Part shown: positions 18,156 to 28,287 of the stretch, one piece after another
Position numbering within the stretch: the first letter of the stretch is position 1
Layout of the letters: every line of letters starts with the position of its first letter
NCBI RefSeq assembly: GCF_902753875.1
Contig: NZ_CADDTS010000048.1
Location: 248,001-312,000 of the forward strand
DNA length: 64,000 nucleotides
DNA from: Acinetobacter bouvetii
GTDB taxonomy: Bacteria; Pseudomonadota; Gammaproteobacteria; Pseudomonadales; Moraxellaceae
Direction of reading: 5' to 3'
Program-made: the position numbers and the translations under genes
Notes under the pieces: model-generated
Seen by the model: only the letters and a program-made list of their open reading frames with translations
Databases searched by the model: none
Told to the model about the DNA's origin: nothing

Positions 18156-19325
18156 TTAGATCAGTTCAACTGCAATTGCAGTTGCTTCACCACCACCGAT
18201 ACATAAAGCAGCAATACCTTTTTTGCCACCGGTACGTTTTAGGGCATGCAGCAAGGTCACAATAATACGTGAACCCGATGAACCCAGTGGATGACCGAGT
18301 GAGCAGGCACCACCGTTAATATTCACTTTGGCCGGATCCAGATCAAAAGCATCTATAGCGGCCATCGTCACCATGGCAAAGGCTTCATTGATTTCCCACA
18401 GGTCAACATCCTGAGCATTCCAGCCAGCTTTTTTCAACACTTTTTCAATCGCGCCAACGGGTGCAATCGTGAACTCCGAGGGATGCTGTGAATTTGAAGC
18501 ATAGGCCACAATTTTCGCTAAAGGCTGTAAACCACGCTCTGCAGCAATTTCTTCTGAAGTGATGACTAATGCTGATGCACCATCTGAAATCGAGCTGGAA
18601 TTGGCAGCAGTAATGGTACCGTCTTTTTTAAATGCTGGACGTAATGTTGGAATTTTATCGGCCTTGGCATTTAATGGTTGCTCATCTTGCTCAACCACCA
18701 CAACGCCTTTACGTGAAGACACCGTCACAGGCACGATTTCTGCTTTAAAATAACCATTGTTGATAGCAGTCACTGCTTTATTCAATGAGCTGATCGCAAA
18801 GGTATCTTGCTGTTCACGGGTATAGCCTTTCTTGTCGGCCATTTGTTGAGCAAGAACGCCCATAGAAAGACCGGTTTCAGCATCTTCCAGACCTTCCTGG
18901 AACATGTGGTCGGTAATTTTGCCATGTCCCATACGGTGGCCGGCACGTGCTTTATCGAGTAAATAAGGTGCATTACTCATCGACTCCATACCGCCAGCGA
19001 CCACAATCTCTGCTGAGCCAGCTTTTACTGCATCGGCAGCCTGCATCACCGCTTTCATACCTGAACCACAAATTTTATTAATGGTGGTTGCACCCGTAGT
19101 GTCAGGTAAACCTGCCTGACGCATAGCCTGACGCGCAGGTCCCTGTTTTAAACCGGCCGGTAGTACACAGCCAAAAATTACTTCATCAATATCTGTAGGT
19201 TGTAAACCAGAACGCGCAACAACTTCTTTAATTGCCGCTGCACCTAAATCTGGTGCTGTACATGAAGAAAGAGCGCCTTGGAAGCCACCCATTGCAGTAC
19301 GAACACCATTTACGATAACAATCAT
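18156..19325 (-). CDS. Acetyl-CoA C-acetyltransferase (thiolase)
   Basis: A biosynthetic-type thiolase of about 389 residues. Counting from an upstream in-frame ATG at 19334, the active-site Cys is at 89 in INKICGSGMKA, the catalytic His at 348 in SLGHPLGSSGSR, and the second Cys at 378 in CIGGGEATA; NEAFA lies at 316-320. I prefer the ATG at 19325 because an AGGA site lies at proper distance from it, while the first ATG abuts that site. It would condense or cleave acetoacetyl-CoA. The acyl-CoA dehydrogenase gene is 95 bases upstream and the CoA-transferase downstream, suggesting one pathway. Confidence 0.9.
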   Translation of the reverse strand: MIVIVNGVRTAMGGFQGALSSCTAPDLGAAAIKEVVARSGLQPTDIDEVIFGCVLPAGLKQGPARQAMRQAGLPDTTGATTINKICGSGMKAVMQAADAVKAGSAEIVVAGGMESMSNAPYLLDKARAGHRMGHGKITDHMFQEGLEDAETGLSMGVLAQQMADKKGYTREQQDTFAISSLNKAVTAINNGYFKAEIVPVTVSSRKGVVVVEQDEQPLNAKADKIPTLRPAFKKDGTITAANSSSISDGASALVITSEEIAAERGLQPLAKIVAYASNSQHPSEFTIAPVGAIEKVLKKAGWNAQDVDLWEINEAFAMVTMAAIDAFDLDPAKVNINGGACSLGHPLGSSGSRIIVTLLHALKRTGGKKGIAALCIGGGEATAIAVELI

Positions 19326-19419
19326 TTTTTCCATCCTAATTTATAAATCTTGTTGTTTGACATGAGCTATACACTTAGCCCATGTCATTTCCATCTTTGT
19401 TAAACCCAGGTGATCAATC

Positions 19420-21201
19420 TTAAGATTGGGCAGTAAAATACTCTTCTGGCAACTGCATCACCACATCGGCACCGGCTTGAATACGTTGTACACGTGCTGC
19501 CAAGTCAGGTAAAACTTTGGCTACATAGTAGTCTGCCAAGACCAGTTTGTTCTGGAAGAAGCTTTCTGGTTTCGGTTGAGCGGCCTGACTAATGCGGGCG
19601 TACATATAAACAAAGCTGAGCAATCCAACTACATGTAAATAATCTACAGCAACTGCATTGCTGAAGTCTGGTGAGGTTTTAGCCTGGTTTACAATGAAGG
19701 CAGTAATGTCTTCAACCTGTGTGCAGACATCCAATACAGCGGCTTTAATCGACAATGCATCATCCAGACCTTGCGCAAATTCACGAATTTCAGCAATGTA
19801 TTCAGCAACGTATGCACCACCGCATTTGATGGTCTTACGACCAATCAGGTCAATGGCCTGAACACCATTGGTGCCTTCGTAAATTTGGGAAATACGCAAG
19901 TCACGAATACATTGTTCCATGCCCCATTCGCGAATATAACCATGACCACCAAATACCATTTGCGCTTCCAGGCTTGAATCAAGTGCCTTGTCGGTTAAAT
20001 AAGCTTTTGCAATTGGAGTTAACAGTGCAACACGGTCATTGGCTTTACGTACTGCTTCAGCATCGGTTGAGTATTTGGTGATGTCGAGCTGTTGACCCAC
20101 ATACACAGCAAAAGCACGTGATGCTTCGTTGTTGGCACGAACATTTAGCAACATACGGCGCACATCACCGTGTACAAGAATTGAGTCTGCCGGTTTTTCA
20201 GGAGATTTTGCACCGGTAGCCGAACGGCCTTGCAAACGATCCGTCGCATATTGTGCAGCATTCTGGTAGGCAAATTCAGCCGCACCAATGCCTTGAATAC
20301 CCATTGATAAACGTTCGTAGTTCATCATCACGAACATGGCTGCCAGACCTTCGTTTTCTTTACCTACGATATAGCCTTTAGCACCGTCAAAGTTCATGAC
20401 GCAAGTTGCAGAACCCTTGATCCCCATCTTGTGTTCAATTGAACCTGCAGATACGGCATTACGTTCACCGACCGAACCATCTGCATTGACATGGAATTTC
20501 GGTACGATAAACAGTGAAATACCACGTGAACCTGCTGGTGCATTCGGTGTTTTAGCCAACACTAAATGAATGATGTTTTCACACAGGTCGTGTTCACCGC
20601 TGGTAATAAAGATTTTAGTCCCGGTAATGTTGAACGAACCATCTTCATTCGGTTCAGCCTTGGTTTTGATAATGCCTAAATCAGTACCAGAATGTGGCTC
20701 TGTCAAGCACATGGTACCTGACCATTCACCAGTATAGAATTTTGGCAGATAGGTTTCTTTTTGTTCTTGTGAAGCACGGTCATTAATGGCCATACCTGCA
20801 CCCACTGTCAGTAATGGATACAGCATGAATGACGGGTTAGTACTCCAAATCATTTCATCAGCCAGTACGGTCAGCATTTTAGGCATGCCCTGACCACCCC
20901 ATTCTTCAGATGCACCCAAGCCAACCCAGCCGCCATCTGCAAACTGTTTAAATGCTTCTTTAAATCCTTTAGGTGTAGTCACCACACCATTATTGAACTG
21001 TGCGCCGCCTTCTTCATCACTTGTACGATTCAAATCCAGGATGACATTTTTAGAAAACTTCGCCATTTCCTCTAAAATCGCATTCGCTGTTGCCATATCT
21101 AAATGAGCGAGGTTTTCATTGCCCTGCCAGAATTCATCTGCCTTAAATACATCATTTAAAATAAATTCCATGTCTTTAAGTGGTGCGTTATAAATAGGCA
21201 T
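19420..21201 (-). CDS. Acyl-CoA dehydrogenase with C-terminal extension
   Basis: At 593 residues this is the long acyl-CoA dehydrogenase type with an N-terminal leader domain (MPIYNAPLKDMEFILNDVF) and a C-terminal extension after residue 470. The flavin/substrate signatures CLTEPHSGTDLG (near 166) and GGHGYIREWGMEQCIRD (near 413) are present, and the catalytic Glu is in QIYEGTNG. It oxidises a fatty acyl-CoA to the enoyl-CoA in the cytosol, passing electrons to ETF. It probably heads a transcript with the thiolase and CoA-transferase genes. The chain length preference cannot be read. Confidence 0.9.
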   Translation of the reverse strand: MPIYNAPLKDMEFILNDVFKADEFWQGNENLAHLDMATANAILEEMAKFSKNVILDLNRTSDEEGGAQFNNGVVTTPKGFKEAFKQFADGGWVGLGASEEWGGQGMPKMLTVLADEMIWSTNPSFMLYPLLTVGAGMAINDRASQEQKETYLPKFYTGEWSGTMCLTEPHSGTDLGIIKTKAEPNEDGSFNITGTKIFITSGEHDLCENIIHLVLAKTPNAPAGSRGISLFIVPKFHVNADGSVGERNAVSAGSIEHKMGIKGSATCVMNFDGAKGYIVGKENEGLAAMFVMMNYERLSMGIQGIGAAEFAYQNAAQYATDRLQGRSATGAKSPEKPADSILVHGDVRRMLLNVRANNEASRAFAVYVGQQLDITKYSTDAEAVRKANDRVALLTPIAKAYLTDKALDSSLEAQMVFGGHGYIREWGMEQCIRDLRISQIYEGTNGVQAIDLIGRKTIKCGGAYVAEYIAEIREFAQGLDDALSIKAAVLDVCTQVEDITAFIVNQAKTSPDFSNAVAVDYLHVVGLLSFVYMYARISQAAQPKPESFFQNKLVLADYYVAKVLPDLAARVQRIQAGADVVMQLPEEYFTAQS

Positions 21202-21921
21202 ATTGCTTTCCTTATGTGAAGACTTCGCATTTAAAATATTGAAGCGCTTTTTTAAGTTGTAAAACCTATACTGAAATAACGGATTTTTCCAACGTATATC
21301 TATCTAAGTAAAATCTGGGCATTCAAGCAGTTTTCAACATCCATGTGGAGAAATGAATGCAGCGAAAAACAGCTTTGAACACTTTACTCATCAGCTCGAG
21401 TGTTAAGTAGCTATGCATAATTTCATCATCACTCTTATGAGTGACGAATAAAACATGGTTTCTGTAAATCACTTTAAACTGAACCATTCACCATCAAACC
21501 GAAACTTAAATCGTGAATCAAATACGGTTAAATCAGCATATCTGCTCTTTGCGTTTTATGGGTGAGTCCCTTTTTCAACGCCAAAAAACAATAAAATAAT
21601 TATGGCCCAATTGGAATTTTATTGATGATTATTGACCTCTCAGGTTCTCAATGATTGACTTTTAATTTTGGCTATGCAATTGCAAATCTAAACCGAAGTG
21701 AATTCGGGTCTGTTGATTATCCTTCTATATTGCCCCTTTGTACTAAAAAGCAGTGCTTTTTATTTTCTTGCGCCAAAAACAAAGCAGTGCTTTTTATTTT
21801 CTTGCGCCAAAAACAGAGCAGCGCTTTGTTTTTGGCTCATATCCGACATTAGTTGAGTTGCCATCTCGCTGGTATAGGTATATGTTGAGTCCGCTTTTTA
21901 TGTTTTTCTGGGATCTGTCCG
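21202..21921. other. 720-bp gap with a 34-bp tandem repeat, no gene seen
   Basis: The stretch separates the acyl-CoA dehydrogenase from the TetR gene and should carry the promoters of both. The only structure I see is a tandem repeat at 21747-21835. A 65-residue frame at 21655-21852 is created by the repeat and has no ribosome site, so I do not call it a gene. Confidence 0.5.
21747..21835. repeat. 34-bp tandem direct repeat, two and a half copies
   Basis: Two identical 34-base units lie at 21747-21780 and 21781-21814. Each starts AAAGCAGTGCTTTTTATTTT and ends TTGCGCCAAAAAC. A diverged partial third unit follows to 21835 (GAGCAGCGCTTTG, then TTTTTGG). Each unit contains a small palindrome AAGCA-G-TGCTT followed by Ts, so the array could act as weak terminators or as an operator. 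Confidence 0.85.
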
Positions 21922-22521
21922 ATGAATACAGTACGTCAACAAAATTTTCAATTACGCAAAGAGAAAATTTTAACCATGGCGGAAACCCTGTTGTTAGATA
22001 ACAATCAAGATATCACGCTTGCTGAACTTGCCTCTGAACTTGATATTGCCAAAGGCACCATCTATAAACATTTTAAAAGCAAGAATCAGCTCTATTTAGA
22101 ACTGATTATTTTGAATGAAAAAAGATTATTGGAAATTTCGAAAAAATATAAAAATAATATTAAAACCTATGTATCCCAGTACATGCTCTATAACATGTTA
22201 AATTCCAACCGAACCATTTTATTGCATGTCATTGAAGAGCGATTAACCAATAATGAACGCAAACTGAAAGAATTATTTGAAGAACTGTATCAGGTGCGTG
22301 AAGAACGCATTATTGAAATTAAAGACATGACCGATGAATATCTGAAATCCTTCAACAGTGCCATGTCAATTCGTGATTATTTATCCTATATCTGGACCGT
22401 CACTTATGGCGCGTCGCTACTGCTCAATTCAACCCATTACCAGAAATCGATTGGTTCTCGTGAACGCCTGATTAAACTGTATATCAACCAGGCCTTAATG
22501 ACCCCGGATAAAATCACCTGA
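21922..22521 (+). CDS. TetR/AcrR family regulator
   Basis: The 199 residues have an N-terminal TetR helix-turn-helix (about 10-57): KILTMAETLLLD, ITLAELASELDIAKGTIYKHFKSK, then a helical ligand-binding domain with no recognisable specificity. It probably represses nearby genes. Its target may be the acyl-CoA dehydrogenase operon that diverges from it across the 720-base gap, since TetR proteins often control fatty acyl-CoA genes. That link is inference. The LysR gene at 22545 is convergent, ending 23 bases away. Confidence 0.88.
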   Translation: MNTVRQQNFQLRKEKILTMAETLLLDNNQDITLAELASELDIAKGTIYKHFKSKNQLYLELIILNEKRLLEISKKYKNNIKTYVSQYMLYNMLNSNRTILLHVIEERLTNNERKLKELFEELYQVREERIIEIKDMTDEYLKSFNSAMSIRDYLSYIWTVTYGASLLLNSTHYQKSIGSRERLIKLYINQALMTPDKIT

Positions 22522-22544
22522 TATCATCACCACAAATAAATGAA

Positions 22545-23480
22545 TTATTGATGAATGATTTTATGCATCGGATCATCTAAAACATTCATTTTCGAAAACA
22601 GTTCATAACACATCTGACGTAGCCACTGATGGCTGGTTTTATGATGACAGGACATATGCCAATATTGCTTCACCGCATAGGTCGGAAAGTTAATCGGCGC
22701 ATCAAAAATCTGTAAATTGCCACGCGACAATAACACTTCACTTAAATAATACGGTACGGTCGCAATCGCATCGGTTTCCTGCACCACCAACCCAACGCCC
22801 AGATAACTGGGTAAGCGCATCAAGATATTGCGTTTCAGTTCTAAATTTAACAGCTCATTTTCAATATGGTAATGCCCCATTCCGGCATCAATATCGATAT
22901 GAGGTTCATTAATATACTGTTCGGTGGTTAGACTGTTTTCGCTCAGTCGCGGATGGTTTTTCGAGGCAATCACCACATAATATTGTTCAAAGAGTTTTTG
23001 CTGATAAAAACCATTTTCCAGATTGGGTAGAAAACCAATCGCCAAATCAATTTCACCATTGGCCATTTGATAACTGGTTTCAGAAGTAATGGCACGTACA
23101 TTTAAACGAATATGCGAAGCATGCTGTTTTAAATATTGCGAAATTTTAGGCAGCAACACCAAATGTGAAACATCGGTCATGGCTATGGTAAATTTTTGCT
23201 GTGAGGTAGTCTGGTCAAAATCAACCGTGAAATTATTGATAATTTCGACCTTACTTAGCGCTTCACTGACCAGAGGAAACAGCTGTTTCGACAACTCTGT
23301 CGGCACCATTTCGTTGCCAATTCTCAAGAACAATGGATCGTTATAATGCTGTCGAATCTTGTTCAGAATATTACTGACTGTCGGCTGACTCATGGCGAGA
23401 TAATCAGCTGCGACAGAAACACTTTTATATTTATAAATATAAAGAAAAACGCTCAGTAACTTACAGTCAAGCTCAAACAC
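22545..23480 (-). CDS. LysR family regulator, divergent from alcohol dehydrogenase
   Basis: The 311 residues carry an N-terminal LysR helix-turn-helix (about 1-60; SVAADYLAMSQPTVSNILNKI, then DPLFLR) and a periplasmic-binding-like effector domain (about 85-300). Translation appears to start at a GTG at 23480, since an in-frame stop lies just upstream and AGGGA sits at the right distance. It diverges from the GMC alcohol dehydrogenase gene at 23752 across 271 bases, the classical arrangement of a LysR activator and its target. The inducer is unknown; an alcohol or its acid product would be logical. Confidence 0.87.
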   Translation of the reverse strand: MFELDCKLLSVFLYIYKYKSVSVAADYLAMSQPTVSNILNKIRQHYNDPLFLRIGNEMVPTELSKQLFPLVSEALSKVEIINNFTVDFDQTTSQQKFTIAMTDVSHLVLLPKISQYLKQHASHIRLNVRAITSETSYQMANGEIDLAIGFLPNLENGFYQQKLFEQYYVVIASKNHPRLSENSLTTEQYINEPHIDIDAGMGHYHIENELLNLELKRNILMRLPSYLGVGLVVQETDAIATVPYYLSEVLLSRGNLQIFDAPINFPTYAVKQYWHMSCHHKTSHQWLRQMCYELFSKMNVLDDPMHKIIHQ

Positions 23481-23751
23481 GAATCATATCCCTGATCTAC
23501 TATTTTAAATCTACAACATCTTCTGCTTTTTTTTAGCTAATGCCAATGCTCATTTATGCCGAATATTGCATGTACTTTCAATCACGATCGTTAGCAGGAA
23601 CATTTTTTTCATTAATTTTTATATTTAGCTCCATCCAAACAATCGAATATATATCTTTTCCAATATTGCTTCGGTAATATCAATTCAAACAAGTGATTAA
23701 TAAAATTAATTAACACTGAACAATAATAGAAAATCAAAAAACAGGAATAGC

Positions 23752-25365
23752 TTGTCTATGGAACATAAAGCATTTGATTATATTGTGATTGGTGGAGGCA
23801 GTGCTGGCTGCGTTTTAGCTGCTCGCTTATCCGAAAATCCGGATATTTCAGTATGTTTATTAGAAGCAGGTGGTTATGGCAATAGCTGGATCGTTAATAC
23901 CCCTGCTGCCGCTGTGCTAAGTATTCCAACCAAAATCAATAACTGGGCGTTAGAAACCGTGCCACAACCCGGGTTGAATGGCCGTAAAGGCTATCAACCA
24001 CGTGGCAAATGTCTGGGTGGTTCATCCGCCATTAATGCCATGATTTATATTCGTGGCCATCAAAAAGATTATGATCAATGGGCGGCATTAGGCAATGAAG
24101 GCTGGAGTTATCAAGAGGTACTGCCCTATTTTATCCGCTCCGAAAACAATCAGGATATAGAAAACGAATATCACGGTAATGATGGACCATTATCTGTATC
24201 CAATTTACGCACCGATAGCATCTGGCACGAACGTTATATCACTGCGGCCAAAGAACAGGGTTATCGTATTCTGGACGAGTTTAATGCGGCAGACCAAGAA
24301 GGCTTGGGTGTGTATCAGGTCACTCATATGAATGGTGAACGTTGTAGCGCCGCACGAGCCTATTTATTTCCAAATTTGGAACGTCCAAACCTGACCATTT
24401 TAACGCATGCTGCAACAAAACGAATTTTGATTGAAAATAATGTCGCTGTAGGCGTTGAAGTGACCCATGCCGGTCAAGTCAAACAGCTACACGCCCATAA
24501 AGAAGTATTGTTAAGCGCAGGTGCCATCCATTCACCACAAATTTTAATGCTTTCAGGTATTGGTCATGAACAGGAACTGACCGAGCATGGCATCAATACC
24601 ATTAAACACTTGCCCGGTGTTGGAAAAAATTTCCACGATCATCCCGATTTTATTTTTAGTTATACCGTCACAGATACTGCTGGCACTTTTGGTGTGTCCT
24701 TGGGCGGTAGCGTGGATCTGGTTAAACAGATTTCGCGCTATCGTAAAGAACGCCGCGGCATGATTAGTACCAACTTTGCCGAATGTGGCGGTTTCTTAAA
24801 GAGTTCTACAGACAAAGACATTCCCAATTTACAGCTGCATTTTGTGGTGGCGTTGGTGGATAACCATGCACGCACCTTCCATGCCAGTCACGGCATTTCC
24901 TGTCATGTCTGCTTGCTGAATCCTAAAAGTCGCGGCAGCATTAAAATTAGTGGTCCAAGTCTGGATGATCCACTGTTAATTGATCCAAATTTCTTTGGCG
25001 AAGCCGATGATCTGGAGGAAATGGTTAAAGGCTATAAATTGACCCAACAATTGATGCATTCCCCAGCCTTAAAAGTGCTGCATAAAAAAGATTTGTTCTG
25101 TGCTTCAGTCGACACAGATGACGACATTCGGCATATTTTGCGTGAACGTGCGGATACGGTGTATCACCCTGTCGGCAGTTGTAAAATGGGCGTAGATGAC
25201 ATGGCGGTGGTCGATCCGCAGCTTTGTGTGTATGGTATTGAAAACTTACGTGTTGTGGATGCTTCAATTATGCCCAATGTGGTGAATGGCAATACCAATG
25301 CACCAACTATCATGATTGCAGAAAAAGCTGTCGATATGATTCGCGAGAAACAGTTACATGCTTAA
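23752..25365 (+). CDS. GMC-family alcohol/choline dehydrogenase
   Basis: The 537-residue GMC flavoprotein shows the FAD Rossmann motif (DYIVIGGGSAGCVLAARLSE), GMC signature 1 (CLGGSSAINAMIYIRG), signature 2 (GAIHSPQILMLSGIG) and the C-terminal active-site His in VYHPVGSCKMG, followed by NGNTNAP. Close relatives are AlkJ-type alcohol and choline dehydrogenases. The start may be TTG at 23752, five bases after AGGA, or ATG at 23758; the difference is two residues. The aldehyde dehydrogenase gene begins 63 bases downstream, so an alcohol would be oxidised via the aldehyde to the acid. LysR control is likely. Confidence 0.88.
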   Translation: MSMEHKAFDYIVIGGGSAGCVLAARLSENPDISVCLLEAGGYGNSWIVNTPAAAVLSIPTKINNWALETVPQPGLNGRKGYQPRGKCLGGSSAINAMIYIRGHQKDYDQWAALGNEGWSYQEVLPYFIRSENNQDIENEYHGNDGPLSVSNLRTDSIWHERYITAAKEQGYRILDEFNAADQEGLGVYQVTHMNGERCSAARAYLFPNLERPNLTILTHAATKRILIENNVAVGVEVTHAGQVKQLHAHKEVLLSAGAIHSPQILMLSGIGHEQELTEHGINTIKHLPGVGKNFHDHPDFIFSYTVTDTAGTFGVSLGGSVDLVKQISRYRKERRGMISTNFAECGGFLKSSTDKDIPNLQLHFVVALVDNHARTFHASHGISCHVCLLNPKSRGSIKISGPSLDDPLLIDPNFFGEADDLEEMVKGYKLTQQLMHSPALKVLHKKDLFCASVDTDDDIRHILRERADTVYHPVGSCKMGVDDMAVVDPQLCVYGIENLRVVDASIMPNVVNGNTNAPTIMIAEKAVDMIREKQLHA

Positions 25366-25428
25366 GGCCCGACTAAAAATAGGCTCCAACTCCATTTATT
25401 TTCTCAGCATGAGTAAAGGATATGCAGG

Positions 25429-26895
25429 ATGTTAAATCAGCAGATTGATCCCAATAGATATCAAAACCAAAATCAAAACAATTTTCAAAATCAGTCATCA
25501 GATTTCTCGACAGATTTACAGCAGCTTTTTGCCCAACAGCAACAGGCGTTTAGTGAAAATAGCTACCCCAATATCGAACAGCGCAGACAATATCTGAAGA
25601 AATTAAAGCAATTGATTTTAGACAATAAGAGTCAGATCAATACCGCGATTAGTCAGGATTTTTCCAATCGCAGTCATTCTGAAACCGAAATGTTTGAGGT
25701 CATGACCAGCGTTTTGGGCATTAAATATGCCCTGAAAAACCTCAGAAAATGGATGCGGCCAAGTAAGCGGCATATCGGAATTCTGTTCCAGCCTGCGTCA
25801 GGTTATGTTCTCTACCAACCGGTGGGTGTGGTTGGTATTGTAGTGCCGTGGAATTATCCACTGTTTTTAGCCATTGGTCCCCTTTGTCAGGCACTGGCTG
25901 CAGGGAATCGGGTGATGCTCAAAATGAGCGAATATACTCCTGAATTTTCTGCCCTGTTTAAGCAACTCATTGCAGAAGCCTTTCCTGAAGACTGGGTGAC
26001 GGTGGTGACTGGGGATGCCGATGTGGCACAGCAATTTACTCGTTTGCCCTTTAATCACATCTTGTTTACCGGTGCCAGTGAAGTAGGTAAACACGTCATG
26101 CGCGCAGCGGCAGATAACTTGACCCCAGTAACGCTAGAACTGGGCGGCAAATCTCCTGCGCTGGTTTTGGCGGATGCCAATATTCGTGAAAGTGCGCGTC
26201 GGATCGCCTTTGGTAAGGCCATGAATGCTGGCCAAACCTGTGTGGCGCCTGATTATGTGTTGATTCCTGAATCATTACAGACACAGTTTATTGCAGAATA
26301 TTCAGCTGCAATTCAGGAATTTTTCCCTAAACTGGCCGATAATCCGGATTACACCGCCATTATTAATGAACGGCAATTGCAACGCTTGCAGCATTATCTC
26401 GATGATGCCCAAGCCAAGAACGCAACTATTCAAACCATCACCGAAGCCTCATCAGGACGGCGTTTGGCACATTATGTATTAAGCAATGTCAGCGATGATA
26501 TGCAGGTGATGCAAAATGAAATTTTTGGCCCACTGTTGCCGATAGTCAGCTATCAACAGCTAGATGAAGCGATTGCCTATATCAATCAACGACCGCGCCC
26601 ACTGGCTTTATATTATTTTGGCTACAACAAACAGGATCAGCAAAAAGTCCTGCTGCAAACTCATAGCGGTGGGGTCTGCCTGAATGAAACCCTCGTGCAT
26701 GTCGGGCAAGAAGACTTGCCTTTTGGTGGTGTCGGCTACTCCGGCATGGGCAATTATCATGGCTATGAAGGTTTTGTGACCTTTAGTCATGCCAAAGCGG
26801 TGTTTAACCGCCCGAAATTCAGTCTCATGCACCTGTTCTATCCCCCTTATGGGACCTTGCTTCAACAGCTGATTTTGAAACTGTTTATTCGTTAA
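25429..26895 (+). CDS. Coniferyl-aldehyde-dehydrogenase-like ALDH
   Basis: The 488-residue NAD(P)-dependent aldehyde dehydrogenase has VGVVGIVVPWNYPLFLAIGP near residue 126, LELGGKSPALVLADANI near 237 and the catalytic Cys in GQTCVAPDYVLIP near 272. GQTCVAPDY and the shortened form of about 480 residues are typical of the CalB/coniferyl aldehyde group, which also accepts other hydrophobic aldehydes. The N-terminus is unusually rich in Asn and Gln (residues 1-45), which looks like a disordered extension. It pairs with the preceding GMC dehydrogenase in one transcript that ends at a strong terminator. Confidence 0.85.
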   Translation: MLNQQIDPNRYQNQNQNNFQNQSSDFSTDLQQLFAQQQQAFSENSYPNIEQRRQYLKKLKQLILDNKSQINTAISQDFSNRSHSETEMFEVMTSVLGIKYALKNLRKWMRPSKRHIGILFQPASGYVLYQPVGVVGIVVPWNYPLFLAIGPLCQALAAGNRVMLKMSEYTPEFSALFKQLIAEAFPEDWVTVVTGDADVAQQFTRLPFNHILFTGASEVGKHVMRAAADNLTPVTLELGGKSPALVLADANIRESARRIAFGKAMNAGQTCVAPDYVLIPESLQTQFIAEYSAAIQEFFPKLADNPDYTAIINERQLQRLQHYLDDAQAKNATIQTITEASSGRRLAHYVLSNVSDDMQVMQNEIFGPLLPIVSYQQLDEAIAYINQRPRPLALYYFGYNKQDQQKVLLQTHSGGVCLNETLVHVGQEDLPFGGVGYSGMGNYHGYEGFVTFSHAKAVFNRPKFSLMHLFYPPYGTLLQQLILKLFIR

Positions 26896-26924
26896 AAAAA
26901 CTGGCTACAGATGCAATATGCAAT

Positions 26925-26957
26925 AAAAAAGCTGAAGATCAACTTCAGCTTTTTTTG
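26925..26957. terminator. Terminator between the ALDH and cysK genes
   Basis: AAAAAAGCTGAAG and CTTCAGCTTTTTTT form a stem with loop ATCAA and T runs on both strands, so it can serve both convergent genes. Confidence 0.9.
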
Positions 26958-27010
26958 TTGCGTGATGGATAATGCTGCTGGATTAGATTTCTTGCATAAT
27001 TGTAAATACT

Positions 27011-27045
27011 CTGTTTATTTTCTCCTTCTAGAGAGAAATAAACAG
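27011..27045. repeat. Long imperfect hairpin downstream of cysK
   Basis: CTGTTTATTTTCTC and GAGAGAAATAAACAG pair along nearly their full length (one bulge) around CTTCTA. No T run follows on the minus strand, so it is more likely an RNA 3'-end stabiliser or accessory hairpin than an intrinsic terminator. Confidence 0.55.
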
Positions 27046-27065
27046 GAATTGATACAAGAACTTTA

Positions 27066-28064
27066 TTAATCGGCAGAAATATCTTCAAACAAAACAGAAG
27101 ATAAGTAACGTTCGCCGGCATCCGGTAAAATCACCACAATGTTTTTACCTCCGTTTTCAGGACGTGCTGCCAATTGCGCGGCTGCTGCCATCGCTGCACC
27201 ACTTGAAATCCCCACCAAGATACCTTCATGTGTGGCTGTTTTACGCGCCCATTCAACAGCTTGGGCGCTGTCAATCGCAATTACTTCATCTACTAAATCC
27301 AAATCCAGATTTTTAGGAATAAAGTTGGCCCCAATGCCCTGGATTTTATGAGGTCCCGGAGTCAAAGGTTCACCACGTTTGGCTTGGCCAATAATTGGAG
27401 ATTCCGCAGGTTCAACAGCAACTGAATAAAGCGGCTGGTTTTTCACCAGTTCGAAATAGCGTGAAATCCCAGAAATAGTACCGCCCGTGCCCACGCCCGA
27501 CACTAAAATATCGACTTTACCGCCGGTCGCTTCCCAAATTTCAGGACCTGTGGTTTGTTCATGAATTTTCGGATTGGCCGGATTTTCAAACTGCTGCGGT
27601 AAATAATACAGTTCCGGCTGTTCAGTGACTAAACGTACTGCTTCATCCACTGCACCTTTCATGCCTTTGGCCGGCTCAGTCAGCACCAGATTGGCACCAA
27701 AAGCCTTCAAGACTTTACGACGTTCAACACTCATACTGGCAGGCATGGTTAAGGTAATGGCATAACCTTTCGCAGCCGCAACGAATGCCAGTGCAATACC
27801 GGTATTACCGCTTGTTGGCTCGACAATATGCATACCTAGTTTCAGCAAACCTTTTTCTTCAGCATCTGCAATCAGTGCAGCACCTACACGACATTTCACT
27901 GAAAACGCAGGATTACGGCTTTCAATTTTAGCCAAAACTGTAGCATCTGATGTAATGGCACGATTAATACGAATTAAAGGTGTGTTTCCAATGGCTTGAG
28001 CATTATCACCATAAACCGCTATACCTAAATTATTTGGCGTTGGAAAAGCAGAATCAGTACTCAT
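27066..28064 (-). CDS. cysK: Cysteine synthase A
   Basis: The 332 residues follow the CysK pattern throughout. The PLP lysine is K57 in [11 protein letters not shown], the phosphate and substrate loop TSGNTG is at 84-89, and [11 protein letters not shown] is near 189-199. It converts O-acetylserine and sulfide to cysteine. The cytosolic enzyme is usually a homodimer that can bind serine acetyltransferase. AAGGAG lies just before the start. The gene is alone and convergent with the aldehyde dehydrogenase gene. A sulfur-linked regulator and SulP permease lie 3 kb away, which may be coincidence. Confidence 0.93.
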   Translation of the reverse strand: MSTDSAFPTPNNLGIAVYGDNAQAIGNTPLIRINRAITSDATVLAKIESRNPAFSVKCRVGAALIADAEEKGLLKLGMHIVEPTSGNTGIALAFVAAAKGYAITLTMPASMSVERRKVLKAFGANLVLTEPAKGMKGAVDEAVRLVTEQPELYYLPQQFENPANPKIHEQTTGPEIWEATGGKVDILVSGVGTGGTISGISRYFELVKNQPLYSVAVEPAESPIIGQAKRGEPLTPGPHKIQGIGANFIPKNLDLDLVDEVIAIDSAQAVEWARKTATHEGILVGISSGAAMAAAAQLAARPENGGKNIVVILPDAGERYLSSVLFEDISAD

Positions 28065-28287
28065 TTGAACTCCTTGAGCTGTTTTTTGATTTTAAAGTCA
28101 TTCATTCATCATAAGCCATTTAGCCAGTGAAGATAAGTTTTTCTACCCCTATAGCTGTGCAATAGCATATGACTATGTTAACCAAATCATTACAACTTAA
28201 ATGACTTATTTGTCATCAATAAGGTTTGTATTTATTTAAGCAATTGCACACAATATCTCTCAAATGAAAACTGATTTAGGGAATCAA

